A stretch of DNA of 7,873 bases, taken from assembly GCA_946415695.1 (NCBI GenBank), contig CAMKTM010000108.1:1-7873 (forward strand). The letters run 5' to 3'. Position 1 is the stretch's first letter, and every line of letters begins with the position of its first letter. Both the position numbers and the translations under genes were made by a program. The notes beneath the pieces were generated by a model, which ran no database searches, was not told the DNA's origin, and worked only from the letters and a program-made list of their open reading frames with translations. This DNA comes from an uncultured Prevotellaceae bacterium (GTDB lineage: Bacteria; Bacteroidota; Bacteroidia; Bacteroidales; Bacteroidaceae). Positions 1-7,453 of the stretch are shown piece by piece.

Positions 1-166
1 ACAAATAGTAAAGCCTTCCAGGCTTTCTGCCCCTTTGGCGTGTCCCAAGCCCCTGGGCTGACAGCTTAATGGCCTTTGACTTTCCCTTCGGCCGTCGACC
101 TTTGGTTCTTCGGCTAAAGCCTCAGGCGCAGGCGGAACAGGCCGATTTTACCGGACACTAATAAAC
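1..166. other. Hairpin-rich gene-free left edge, possible IS or REP-like remnant
   Basis: No convincing reading frame crosses this stretch; the frame open from the left edge stops at 67-69 and resembles nothing I know. What is visible is a series of short self-complementary elements: AAAGCC/GGCTTT at 10-26 (5-base loop), AGCCC/GGGCT at 48-59, and GGCT/AGCC at 112-121. The stretch is GC-rich until about 145 and then becomes AT-rich. The junction TTTTACCGGACACTAATAA (146-164) resembles, from memory only, the terminal repeat of IS4-type elements in Bacteroidales; no second copy is present in the window to confirm this. It could equally be a dispersed extragenic palindromic repeat or part of an unrecognised structured RNA that begins outside the window. 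Confidence 0.35.
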
Positions 167-206
167 AAAAAGCAGCCGCTCCCTTCAGAGGGGGCAGCTG
201 CTTTTT
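167..206. terminator. Bidirectional intrinsic terminator hairpin
   Basis: The arms AAAAAGCAGC (167-176) and GCTGCTTTTT (197-206) are perfectly complementary. A smaller CCC/GGG pairing lies inside (181-183 with part of 190-194). The stem is flanked by a T-run on both strands: TTTTTCTTTT on the plus strand from 202, and the complement of the A-run at 167-171 on the minus strand. It can therefore stop transcription from either side. For the minus strand it lies about 120 bases past the rubredoxin stop codon and is the natural end of that transcript; on the plus strand it would end whatever enters from the left edge. Confidence 0.8.
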
Positions 207-217
207 CTTTTGCCTCG

Positions 218-241
218 TACCTCTCCCTGCGGGGAGGAGGT
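218..241. repeat. Small C/G-rich hairpin between terminator and rubredoxin
   Basis: CTCCC (223-227) pairs with GGGAG (232-236), and the flanking CCT and AGG extend the symmetry. The wording resembles the arms of the larger inverted repeat at 550-627 (CCTCTCC and GGGGAG in both), so it may be a degenerate relative of the same family. The rest of 207-328 shows no gene. The frame antisense to rubredoxin that runs through here has no recognisable protein character. Confidence 0.35.
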
Positions 242-328
242 GTCATTGCTCTGTGAACTCCTATCGCCCCGGAACGAGGGATGCGGGAAGGAGCTTTTGA
301 GGTTTCGTCGCTGTAGAACTTTTTTTGC

Positions 329-487
329 TTATGCTTCTGCGAACTGGTCTTTACCCACACCGCACAGGGGGCATTCAAAGTCCTCGGGAACTTCCTCCCA
401 CGGGGTGCCGGGGGCAATGCCCTTTTCGGGTACTCCTACTTCTGGGTCATACTCCCATCCGCATACTTCACATACGTACTTTGCCAT
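329..487 (-). CDS. Rubredoxin (52 residues)
   Basis: Rubredoxins are small one-iron electron carriers in the cytoplasm. In anaerobes they commonly pass electrons to rubrerythrin, superoxide reductase or oxidases that detoxify oxygen and peroxide. The frame starts with ATG at 485-487 and reads [15 protein letters not shown] near the N-terminus. The two iron-binding pairs are complete: CEVC at Cys6/Cys9 and CPLC at Cys39/Cys42. Family-typical aromatic core residues are also present (Tyr4, Trp11, Tyr13, Trp30, Phe37), and [16 protein letters not shown] is a textbook rubredoxin C-terminal half. The length of 52 residues is normal for the family and the protein ends in TAA at 329-331. It is separated from the upstream TPR gene by 144 bases holding a large inverted repeat, and a terminator lies downstream, so it may be its own transcript. 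I did not find an exact TAnnTTTG box upstream. The electron donor and acceptor are not visible here. Confidence 0.97.
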   Translation of the reverse strand: MAKYVCEVCGWEYDPEVGVPEKGIAPGTPWEEVPEDFECPLCGVGKDQFAEA

Positions 488-549
488 GACTTTAACTGTT
501 TTTATTGGTTGAACTATTATCTTTACTTAAGTATCTGAGGTTAAGTTCG

Positions 550-627
550 AGACCCCTCTCCATCTCCCCGAGGGGAGACTTGCTGCCGCGAAGAACTCTC
601 CCCCTCGGGGGAGATGGAGAGGGGTCT
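550..627. repeat. Long inverted repeat with nested hairpins
   Basis: The outer arms AGACCCCTCTCCATCTCCCC (550-569) and its exact complement (608-627) form a 20-base perfect pairing. Each arm continues inward with its own palindrome: TCTCCCC-GA-GGGGAGA at 563-578 and TCTCCCCC-TC-GGGGGAGA at 597-614. Read on the same strand, the two arms are nearly identical over about 30 bases, differing by small C/G-run indels. The DNA or RNA can thus fold either as one long stem or as two side-by-side hairpins. It begins 4 bases past the stop codon of the TPR gene at 632 and lies about 60 bases upstream of the rubredoxin start. It may act as a 3' end or stabiliser for the upstream transcript. Its form suggests a dispersed intergenic repeat (a REP or miniature element), but no second full copy is in this window. 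There is no long T-run, so it is not a classic terminator. Confidence 0.85.
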
Positions 628-631
628 TGCC

Positions 632-1867
632 CTACTTCTTTTCCTTTATGAGTTTGTCAATCTCCGAAAATTCTTCTCCGAGGTTGAGGTTGAGGTAGAT
701 GCGATAAAGCGGGGAAGCCCAAAGGTCTTGTTCCTCGGGAAGCAGTTGCCGCACTTTTTCCATGCATGGACGAGCCAACCGATAGAGCTCTTGCACGGTT
801 TTCTTGTCCTCCATGTACTTCGGGTCGTTGATGTCCTTGCAACTTGTTTCTTCAAAGACAACGATTTTGTTGAGGTATGCCAGGCCTTTGTTGTAGTAGG
901 CATTGGCGAAATCGGGCTGGAGAGCAATGGTGCTGTCGGCACTGGCTATGCAGGCATCGTAATCCCCTTCGGCCAAGTAGCTCTTTGTCTTGGCATAGTG
1001 GTGTATCGCTTTTCCACCGGTGCGTGAGAGCACCAGGTCTGCCAAGCGGCGTTCTTCGGAATAGAGCTGCTGGGAGTGGTACCAGTCGGCCAGTTGGACG
1101 AAGAAGTAGTCGTGCTCGGGATACGTGAGCACGCCTTGCTCCAATGCCTTGACCCAGGAGTTCCTGTTATCGAGTTTGAGGAAGGAGCGCACTTTGTATT
1201 CAAGCAGGATGGCAGCCGTGGCAGAATCGGTGTGCTGTATGGCGGCATCGGCATACTTGACGGTTCCGGCATAGTTGTCGGCCTGGAAGGCAGAAATTGT
1301 TGCCCAAAGCGCAGCCTGTTGATAAAGGGTGTCGGCTTTCTGCTGCTCTTGGTAGGTGCAGAAGTTGTCGAAGTATGGATAGGCAGCGGCAAAGTTTTTC
1401 TTGCGAAGGAAGTATTTTCCGCCCACGAGCATGTTGGGGTGGTGCTTGAGTCGCAAGGCGGATGTCTTCTTCGTCATTCTGGCACGTACGGTCCCCTTTG
1501 CGTCGGGGAGTACGTCGATGCTGTCGCAGAGGCGCAGCTGTTCGTACATGTCGGAAAGGGTAATGAAGAACTTTGCCGTGTCGTAGGGTTGCTTGAGGTA
1601 GGCCTTCTTGTTCTCGATGCCATTGAGCGATTCGCTGAGCATGGCGGCAGCGTAGTGTATCTCTGCTCGCTGCTGGTTGTTCAGCTCGGGGCGACCAACA
1701 GCTTGGAGCAGAGCGCTACGGGCTGCATCCTGACCGCTCTGATTCTTGAGCGCCGTCTTGGCGTTCTTGTAGAGCGTGGACAACTTCTCTTGCTTCGGCT
1801 TCTTTTCTTTCGCAGACGAAGAAACGGGAGCAAGAAGGAGGAGGAGAAAAAGAAGGAGTAGCTTCAT
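632..1867 (-). CDS. Exported TPR-repeat protein, paralogue of the preceding gene
   Basis: A 411-residue protein with an N-terminal signal peptide: Lys2, a leucine-rich core at 3-13, then PVSSSA with probable cleavage near residue 19, so it is likely periplasmic. The remainder is alpha-helical with degenerate tetratricopeptide repeats. The clearest runs are around 150-215 (YFLRKKNFAAAYPYFDNF and the following helices) and 290-335 (YLAEGDYDACIASADSTIA, then LQPDFANAYYNKGLAYLNK, a canonical TPR pattern). Such repeats are protein-binding scaffolds; no catalytic motif is visible and no specific function can be assigned. The ATG lies 3 bases after the TAA of the upstream TPR gene, implying cotranscription and probably coupled translation. 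Its last 47 residues align without gaps to the C-terminus of that neighbour (shared ExxR..P[ED]E...WA..L...Y, ending in E[IM]DKL), and both carry a P[YF]DTA.FF-like motif near residues 94-117. The two genes look like a tandem duplication that has diverged strongly. The C-terminus is lysine-rich (KEKK). Confidence 0.88.
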   Translation of the reverse strand: MKLLLLFLLLLLAPVSSSAKEKKPKQEKLSTLYKNAKTALKNQSGQDAARSALLQAVGRPELNNQQRAEIHYAAAMLSESLNGIENKKAYLKQPYDTAKFFITLSDMYEQLRLCDSIDVLPDAKGTVRARMTKKTSALRLKHHPNMLVGGKYFLRKKNFAAAYPYFDNFCTYQEQQKADTLYQQAALWATISAFQADNYAGTVKYADAAIQHTDSATAAILLEYKVRSFLKLDNRNSWVKALEQGVLTYPEHDYFFVQLADWYHSQQLYSEERRLADLVLSRTGGKAIHHYAKTKSYLAEGDYDACIASADSTIALQPDFANAYYNKGLAYLNKIVVFEETSCKDINDPKYMEDKKTVQELYRLARPCMEKVRQLLPEEQDLWASPLYRIYLNLNLGEEFSEIDKLIKEKK

Positions 1868-1870
1868 TTG

Positions 1871-3181
1871 TTACATCAGTTTATCCATCTCGGCAGCCTT
1901 TTCAGCCTGACCTGTTACGGAATAGCACTGGCGCAGCTCGAAAGCCCACTTCATGGGCTCGTCGGGGGCACATTCGCGTGCTTTTTCAAAGTAAGGAATG
2001 GCTTCGCCGAAGAGTTCCTTTGTCTTTTCCAATGCTTTTTGGGCTTCTGCGCGGTTCTTTATCTTGTTGACGGTCTCGTTCATTGCCAAGGCCTGACGGT
2101 ACTTGCAAAGCCCGCACTGATACCAGGCATCGTAATAGTCGCTCTTCAGTTCCGTACACTTGAGATATGCTGCAAATGCCTCGTCGTACTTCTCGCTGTC
2201 GAAATACTTGTAAGCCTTACCGTACTGTGCGATGAGTATGCTTGGGTCTTTAGCAATGATTTCGTCAACGTACGTCATCATCTGATTGCCTGCTGCTCCG
2301 GCCTCTTTGTCCTTCTTGATGTAGTATGCAATGAGCATCTGAATGTAGTCCTCATTGGCTTTGGGCTCCTTGACAGTCATTTCGTGGATATAGTTTGCCC
2401 AGGCCACGGAGTCGCCGCGCTCGAGGAAGGAGGCCACTTTCACCTGCTTGGTGCCCACAGCACCCTGCTCAAACTGGATGGCTTGGTCGAAGAGGGCGTC
2501 CATCTTGTCGTACATCTTGCCCTCGTGAGCGGTGTGGAAGGCATAGTAGGCAATCTGCTCTGAAGGAATGCGAAGCTTTGCCTGGTCGGCCACTTCGGGG
2601 TATTTCTTGGTGTAGTTCATGGCCGTCTCGTAAGCCTCGATAGCCTTGTCGTATTTGCCGCATTCGGCATTGAACTGACCGGCATAGATGTAATAGTCGC
2701 CACATTGAGCCAGATTGTAGGTCTTGCCCTTGATGTAGGCTTCATTGCCCATCTCGCCCTTCGTGACCTTTGTGTTCTTGATTTCGCCTTGCAGAGCGTC
2801 GGTCATAATCTTGAGGTTTGAATAGAAAAATGCCGTGTCGAAAGGTTCCTTCTTGGCAGCATGTCCCAACATGACATTATGAGGCTGAAGGGCAAGGTCG
2901 GCACTGAGCTTGTAGGCTTCGCCAAGCTTGTTCTCGTCAATCGCACCGCTCTTGAGAGCCTTACGGATAAGTCCCTGACCTTTCTTGCACTCGGTCAAGA
3001 TTTCTTCCTCCGTAGCAGTCTTCTCATTTATCTTGGCTGTGATGGCTTCGTTAATCTTATGAGCCTCTGCCATCTGTGCCTTGGCTTCTTTCTTAGCTTG
3101 TTTGAGGGCAGCCTTGTCAACCTGTCCCATGATGGTACCGACGCTGAGCAGCAGTGCCATCGAAATGATAATCTTTTTCAT
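1871..3181 (-). CDS. Exported TPR-repeat protein downstream of gyrA
   Basis: A 436-residue protein starting MKKIIISMALLLSVGTIMG, a clear signal peptide with probable cleavage after Gly19, so it is periplasmic or envelope-associated. Residues 20-60 are a charged, alanine- and lysine-rich helix, probably coiled coil. TPR-like helix pairs follow: around 155-190 (GDYYIYAGQFNAECGKYDKA and the next helix), 310-345 (ILIAQYGKAYKYFDSEKYDE, followed by AFAAYLKCTELK) and 350-430 (DAWYQCGLCKYRQALAMNE, then FGEAIPYFEKARECAPDEP). TPR proteins assemble complexes; no partner or enzyme motif can be read here. The gene starts 32 bases after the gyrA stop codon with no exact consensus promoter between them, so it probably depends on readthrough. 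A TPR gene directly after gyrA is, as I recall, a frequent arrangement in Bacteroidales, which suggests conserved linkage but not a gyrase-related function. It overlaps in character with the next gene, its paralogue. Confidence 0.9.
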   Translation of the reverse strand: MKKIIISMALLLSVGTIMGQVDKAALKQAKKEAKAQMAEAHKINEAITAKINEKTATEEEILTECKKGQGLIRKALKSGAIDENKLGEAYKLSADLALQPHNVMLGHAAKKEPFDTAFFYSNLKIMTDALQGEIKNTKVTKGEMGNEAYIKGKTYNLAQCGDYYIYAGQFNAECGKYDKAIEAYETAMNYTKKYPEVADQAKLRIPSEQIAYYAFHTAHEGKMYDKMDALFDQAIQFEQGAVGTKQVKVASFLERGDSVAWANYIHEMTVKEPKANEDYIQMLIAYYIKKDKEAGAAGNQMMTYVDEIIAKDPSILIAQYGKAYKYFDSEKYDEAFAAYLKCTELKSDYYDAWYQCGLCKYRQALAMNETVNKIKNRAEAQKALEKTKELFGEAIPYFEKARECAPDEPMKWAFELRQCYSVTGQAEKAAEMDKLM

Positions 3182-3213
3182 TGTCTTAGCTTTATGAAAC
3201 TTATTATATAGAC

Positions 3214-5739
3214 TTATTCTTCGTTGTTCTCTGTCTCTTCGGTCGCATCTTCGGCTTCCGGTTGACTTCCGTCGAGCGTTGCTTCATCTTCGGCACGCGG
3301 CACGACGCTCAGGTGGCTGATGACGTCGTTGCGCTTCTTCAGTTCGATGACCTTGGTGCCTTGGGTGACGCGGCTCTTTGTCTCCTTGATGTCGTCGGCA
3401 TGGAGGCGGATGGTGGTGCCGCTCTTGTTGATAATCATCAGGTCATCGTCGTCCTTCACTACGGTGATGGCAACGAGGTAGCCTGTCTTATCGGTGATGG
3501 CGAGTGTCTTGACGCCCTTTGCATGGCGGCTCGTCTTGCGATACTCTTCCACATCGGTACGTTTGCCGAAGCCGTTCTCGCTGAGCACCATAATGCTTTC
3601 CGTCTCAACATCGTTGATGACGCACATGCCCACAACGCCGTCGCGCGGGTCATCGTCAAGGACTATGCTCTGCACACCGGTAGCTATGCGACCCATGGGA
3701 CGGACTTGGTCTTCGTCGAAGCGGACGGCACGACCGCCTGCGTTGGCGATGATGATTTCGTTCTTGCCGTTGGTCAGCTCTACGCCAATCACCTGGTCAT
3801 CCTCGCGGATATTGATGGCATTGACGCCATTGGTGCGGACACGACTGTATTCCGTCAGGCAGGTCTTCTTGATGATGCCTTGCTTTGTGCAGAACACTAC
3901 GAAGTGGCTCTGGCAGAACTCGGGGTCGCCGAGCTTGCGGATGCAGAGGCAAGCGCGTACTGCATCGCCCGGCTCGATGTTGAGCATGTTCTGAATGGCT
4001 CGTCCCTTGCCCTGCTTGTTGCCGTCGGGAATGTCATAGACCTTGAGCCAGTAGCAGCGGCCGCGGTCGGTGAAGAAGAGCATCGTGTTGTGCATCGTGG
4101 CGGGATAAATCTTCTCGATGAAGTCGTTGTCGCGCGTTGAACTTGCTTTGACGCCGATGCCGCCACGACCTTGTGCCTTGAACTCGTCGAGCGGGATGCG
4201 CTTGATGTAGCCCATGTGGCTCATGGTGATGACCACCTCGTCATCGGCATAGAAGTCTTCGGCATTGAACTCTTCGGCGCTCGGCAGAATCTCAGTGCGA
4301 CGGGCATCGCCGTATTGTTCCTTGATTTCGATGAGCTCGTCCTTGATGACTTTTCGGCAGAGGGAATCGTCGGTGAGTATCTGGTTGTAGTACTTAATCT
4401 TCTCCAGCAAGTCGTCGTACTCGTTGTGGAGGTCTTCCTGGCGGAGGCCTGTGAGTTGGGCCAAACGCATATCGACGATGGCTTTGCTTTGCAGTTCGTC
4501 GAGTTCGAAGCGTGCTTCGAGGTTGCGTTGTGCCTCGGCTGGTGTCTTGCTGGCGCGGGTGATGTGAACCACCTCGTCGATGTTGTCCGAGGCAATGATG
4601 AGGCCTTTCAGGATATGTGCACGCTCCTCTGCTTTGCGGAGGTCGTACTTGGTGCGGCGGATGGTGACGTCGTGCCGATGGGCGACGAAGTTGCTGATGA
4701 AGTCCTTGAGGGTGAGCAGTTGCGGACGTCCTTTCACGAGGGCGATGCTGTTCACGCTGAAGCTGGTCTGCAGGGGAGTCATCTTGAAGAGCTTGTTCAG
4801 GACGACGCGTGCATTGGCATCGCGTTTCAGGTCCACAACGACACGCATACCTTCCGAGTCGCTCTCGTCGTTGACGTTGCTGATGCCGTCTATTTTCTTC
4901 TCGCCCACGAGCTGGGCGATGTATTCGATGAGCTGCTGTTTGTTGACGCCATAGGGAATCTCGTTGATTACAATCTTGTCGTGTGTGTCGCCGCTCTCTA
5001 TCTCGGCTTTCGCACGGATGACGATGCGTCCCCTACCCGTCTCGTAGGCATCGCGGATGCCCTGCATACCCATGATGTAGGCACCTGTCGGGAAGTCGGG
5101 ACCCTTGACGTACTGCATCAGGTCCTCTACGGTGAGGTTCTCGTTGTCAACGTAAGCCACGCAAGCATCGATGACCTCGCCGAGGTTGTGTGTAGGTATG
5201 TTGGTAGCCATACCGACGGCAATACCGGTGGCACCATTGACGAGGAGGTTGGGTATCTTCGTCGGCATGACGGTAGGCTCGCGGAGCGTATCGTCGAAGT
5301 TATTGGTCATATCGACGGTCTCCTTCTCCAGGTCGTCCATCATAGCCTCGCCCATCTGACTGAGACGAGCCTCGGTGTAACGCATGGCAGCAGGGCTGTC
5401 GCCATCGACTGAGCCGAAGTTGCCCTGTCCGTCAACCAGCGTGTAGCGCATTGCCCATTCCTGAGCCATGCGGACGAGGGCCATATATACTGAGCTGTCG
5501 CCGTGCGGGTGGTACTTACCGAGCACTTCACCCACGATACGGGCGCACTTCTTGTAGGGGCTGCTGTGGAAATTGTGGAGTTCGCGCATTCCGTAGAGGA
5601 TGCGGCGATGAACGGGCTTGAAGCCGTCTCTTACGTCAGGCAGGGCACGAGCCACGATGACCGACATTGAATAGTCGATGTAGCTCTTCTTCATCTCCTG
5701 CTGGATGTCAACTTTGATGATTCTCTCTTGGTCTTCCAT
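3214..5739 (-). CDS. gyrA: DNA gyrase subunit A
   Basis: GyrA with GyrB forms the A2B2 type IIA topoisomerase that introduces negative supercoils using ATP; GyrA cuts and rejoins the DNA. At 841 residues it is near the usual length. The N-terminal breakage-reunion domain (about 1-490) has the winged-helix region VHRRILYGM (43-51), the HPHGD stretch (77-81), [20 protein letters not shown] (104-123) with catalytic Tyr121 (E. coli Tyr122), and [20 protein letters not shown] (162-181). The coiled-coil tower lies near 360-480. The C-terminal beta-pinwheel (about 500-805) carries a GyrA-box-like QGRGGIG (523-529) and six blade motifs of the [10 protein letters not shown] / [11 protein letters not shown] type, which argue for GyrA rather than ParC. 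An acidic tail (815-841) ends the protein, as in many GyrAs. In the quinolone pocket Ser82 (E. coli Ser83) is present, but the E. coli Asp87 position is Met86. The ATG follows a 60-base gap after the MlaD gene; no consensus promoter was found there. Confidence 0.99.
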   Translation of the reverse strand: MEDQERIIKVDIQQEMKKSYIDYSMSVIVARALPDVRDGFKPVHRRILYGMRELHNFHSSPYKKCARIVGEVLGKYHPHGDSSVYMALVRMAQEWAMRYTLVDGQGNFGSVDGDSPAAMRYTEARLSQMGEAMMDDLEKETVDMTNNFDDTLREPTVMPTKIPNLLVNGATGIAVGMATNIPTHNLGEVIDACVAYVDNENLTVEDLMQYVKGPDFPTGAYIMGMQGIRDAYETGRGRIVIRAKAEIESGDTHDKIVINEIPYGVNKQQLIEYIAQLVGEKKIDGISNVNDESDSEGMRVVVDLKRDANARVVLNKLFKMTPLQTSFSVNSIALVKGRPQLLTLKDFISNFVAHRHDVTIRRTKYDLRKAEERAHILKGLIIASDNIDEVVHITRASKTPAEAQRNLEARFELDELQSKAIVDMRLAQLTGLRQEDLHNEYDDLLEKIKYYNQILTDDSLCRKVIKDELIEIKEQYGDARRTEILPSAEEFNAEDFYADDEVVITMSHMGYIKRIPLDEFKAQGRGGIGVKASSTRDNDFIEKIYPATMHNTMLFFTDRGRCYWLKVYDIPDGNKQGKGRAIQNMLNIEPGDAVRACLCIRKLGDPEFCQSHFVVFCTKQGIIKKTCLTEYSRVRTNGVNAINIREDDQVIGVELTNGKNEIIIANAGGRAVRFDEDQVRPMGRIATGVQSIVLDDDPRDGVVGMCVINDVETESIMVLSENGFGKRTDVEEYRKTSRHAKGVKTLAITDKTGYLVAITVVKDDDDLMIINKSGTTIRLHADDIKETKSRVTQGTKVIELKKRNDVISHLSVVPRAEDEATLDGSQPEAEDATEETENNEE

Positions 5740-5759
5740 TGAATTTAGTTTGTATTTGT

Positions 5760-5773
5760 CAAACCTGGGTTTG
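5760..5773. other. Short palindrome in the gyrA leader
   Basis: CAAACC-TG-GGTTTG is a 6-base-pair inverted repeat lying 21 bases upstream of the gyrA start codon, in the 60-base gap behind the MlaD gene. On the plus strand a short T-run follows (CTTTTTATAG), and on the minus strand the region is AT-rich. It could be an operator-like site or a weak hairpin in the gyrA 5' leader. No TAnnTTTG box was found nearby, so I cannot tie it to a promoter. Confidence 0.3.
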
Positions 5774-5799
5774 CTTTTTATAGTTTCGAGTGCTTAGGT

Positions 5800-6684
5800 T
5801 CATTTGTCTTTTTTCCCGAACACCGAGAAGTGTATGTATCGCTTGGGATGTGCCTTGAAGTCGGTGAGGAGGCTGTCGGCGCTCTGAACGGTGTGGTTGA
5901 GGTTGTTATAGACGGAGGCGTTCGTCATGAGCTGGCCGAGTGTGCCGTTGGGGCTTTGAATCTGCGCCATGAGGTCGTGTACGCTGTGGAGTGTCTGGTT
6001 GACGCTGTCGAGCGTTGCCTTGAGGTCGAGTTTGTTCAGCCCGTCGGCCAACTGCGAGAACTTGTCGCCGGTCTGGGTGAACGTGCCTGCCATCTGCGGA
6101 ATGTCGTTGCCGAGCAGCTGGTTCAAGTGCCGGCTGCTGGTGTTGAGGTTGTCGGTGATGAGCTCTGCGTTCTGAAGGATGACGGGCAGGCTGGGGTTGG
6201 TTGCCAGGGTGTTGAGCGCTGCGACGAGTGTATCTACCTTTGCCACGACTTGTTCCAATTGCGGCACCATGCCGCCCAGCTTTGCCATCAGGCCGTTGGA
6301 GTCGCTGCCCTTGATGGTGTCGCCCGGGTGATAGGCTTCGCGCAGGTTCGTGGCCAGCAGCATGTTGAGGGTGCAGCCGCCCAGCACGGCCTCGTCGAGC
6401 TGTGCCGTGCTGCCCTTGGGGATGCGAAGCCCCTTGTCTGTGCTGATTTCCACGATGACCTCTCCCGGATGGTTGTAGTCATACCGGATGTTGCTCACGA
6501 TGCCCACCTTGTAGCCATCGGCAAAGACGGAGCTGCTCTTCGTCAGTCCCTTTGTGTTACTGAAGGAAATGTAATATACTTCGTTGGTACTAAACAATTT
6601 AACACCTTTCAGGAAGTTAATGCCGAGGAAAAGCGCTACGAGGGCTATGACGCCTGTGAGGCCTATCTTTACTTCTGTCTTCAT
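5800..6684 (-). CDS. MlaD family (MCE domain) lipid-transport protein
   Basis: MlaD/MCE proteins form rings that bind phospholipids and, with an ABC transporter in the inner membrane, move them between inner and outer membranes. This 294-residue protein has a short cytoplasmic start (MKTEVKIG), one membrane helix at about 8-25, and an MCE domain at about 35-115. The visible MCE features are the YYISFSNTKGLTKSSSVFAD strand region, GYKVGIVSNI (57-66) and the alternating hydrophobic EVIVEI. A long helical tail (about 130-275), probably a coiled coil, follows, and the C-terminal block NGTLGQLMTN...KRYIHFSVFGKK (246-292) is characteristic, as I recall, of Bacteroidetes members. Its ATG begins 3 bases after the amidase stop codon, so the two are probably translationally coupled. 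The ATPase and permease (MlaF, MlaE) are not in this window and would have to be encoded elsewhere. The stop is TGA at 5800-5802. Confidence 0.95.
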   Translation of the reverse strand: MKTEVKIGLTGVIALVALFLGINFLKGVKLFSTNEVYYISFSNTKGLTKSSSVFADGYKVGIVSNIRYDYNHPGEVIVEISTDKGLRIPKGSTAQLDEAVLGGCTLNMLLATNLREAYHPGDTIKGSDSNGLMAKLGGMVPQLEQVVAKVDTLVAALNTLATNPSLPVILQNAELITDNLNTSSRHLNQLLGNDIPQMAGTFTQTGDKFSQLADGLNKLDLKATLDSVNQTLHSVHDLMAQIQSPNGTLGQLMTNASVYNNLNHTVQSADSLLTDFKAHPKRYIHFSVFGKKDK

Positions 6685-6687
6685 ATC

Positions 6688-7428
6688 TTATTTCTTATAC
6701 GCGACGAATGCGTTGTAAATACTCTTGGCGAGTGCGTTCACTCCTGCGGTGGAGGTCAGGTAGGATGCTTCGCTGGGATTGTTGATGTAGCCAAGTTCTA
6801 TCAGCACGCTTGGCATGCTGGTAGCCCTGAGCACGAGGAACCCTGCCTGATGCACGCCTTTATCGACGCGTCCGGCAGTGGTTCGGAACTGTTTCTGAAT
6901 AAGGGCTGCGAGGTTGACGCTGCTCTCCATGTTCTTGTCCTGAATGAGTTCGAAGATGATGTAACTCTCGCTGGAGTTGGGGTCGAAGCCCTCGTACTTC
7001 TGTTTGTAGTCGTTTTCCAGCGTGATGACGGAGTTCTCGCGTTTGGCCACGGCAAGGTTCTCTGCGGCGCGGTGCATACCGAGCGTGTACGTCTCGGTGC
7101 CGCGCGGCCCCACCTTGGCTGCGGTGCTGTTCGTATGAATGCTGATAAAGAGGTCGGCCTTCGCGCGGTTGGCGATGTTAGCACGCTCGTTCAGTTCCAC
7201 AAAGACGTCCGTCTTGCGGGTATAGACCACCTTCACGTCTTTGCAGTTCTGCTCCACGAGCTTGCCGAAGGCGAGGGCAACAGCCAGATTGATGTTTTTT
7301 TCCTTGCCGATCTTGCTTATTGCGCCAGGGTCTTTGCCGCCGTGCCCCGCATCGATGACAAGCGTGTAGGGCATGGCCATGAGGCTGAAGGCAAACATCG
7401 CGAAACAGACTATGTATCGTTTCATCAT
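6688..7428 (-). CDS. N-acetylmuramoyl-L-alanine amidase (Amidase_3 family)
   Basis: This zinc enzyme cleaves the amide bond between N-acetylmuramic acid and the stem peptide, and is typically used in daughter-cell separation and wall turnover. The 246 residues comprise a signal peptide (MMKRYIVCFAMFAFSLMA) followed immediately by the catalytic domain, with no cell-wall-binding or SH3 domain. The zinc ligands are His29 (VIDAGHGG), Glu43 (GKEKNINL) and His98 (SIHTN); the catalytic glutamate is Glu211 (VLIELGYINN). Residues 118-170 form an insertion including SESYIIFELIQDKNMESS, matching the position of the regulatory helix that blocks the active site in AmiB/AmiC-type enzymes. This suggests it needs an activator, which I infer rather than see. 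Two ATGs lie back to back at the start (7426-7428 and 7423-7425). A three-codon frame ATG AGC GTA TGA (7425-7436) ends overlapping the first ATG. A consensus promoter lies just upstream and MlaD follows 3 bases downstream. Confidence 0.96.
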   Translation of the reverse strand: MMKRYIVCFAMFAFSLMAMPYTLVIDAGHGGKDPGAISKIGKEKNINLAVALAFGKLVEQNCKDVKVVYTRKTDVFVELNERANIANRAKADLFISIHTNSTAAKVGPRGTETYTLGMHRAAENLAVAKRENSVITLENDYKQKYEGFDPNSSESYIIFELIQDKNMESSVNLAALIQKQFRTTAGRVDKGVHQAGFLVLRATSMPSVLIELGYINNPSEASYLTSTAGVNALAKSIYNAFVAYKK

Positions 7429-7453
7429 ACGCTCATATGCTCTTTTTCGCGTG

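Noticed and set aside
1..166. tmRNA, RNase P RNA or SRP RNA
   Set aside because: I looked for their hallmark conserved blocks on both strands (for example GAGGAAAGTCC of RNase P and a CCA-type acceptor end) and did not find them.
148..417. 89-codon minus-strand frame overlapping the rubredoxin gene
   Set aside because: It runs through the terminator hairpin and overlaps rubredoxin in another frame. Its composition is basic and proline-rich with no recognisable motif.
210..512. 100-codon plus-strand frame opposite rubredoxin
   Set aside because: It is the antisense of the rubredoxin gene plus flanking sequence, while the minus strand gives a perfect rubredoxin.
3182..3213. Separate promoter between gyrA and the first TPR gene
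   Set aside because: TAAGTTTC on the minus strand is one base off the -7 box, but no TTTG lies at the right distance upstream, so the evidence is too weak to call.
4171..5412. Long plus-strand frame (413 codons) opposite gyrA
   Set aside because: It is the in-register antisense shadow of a highly conserved gyrA. No protein features are visible.
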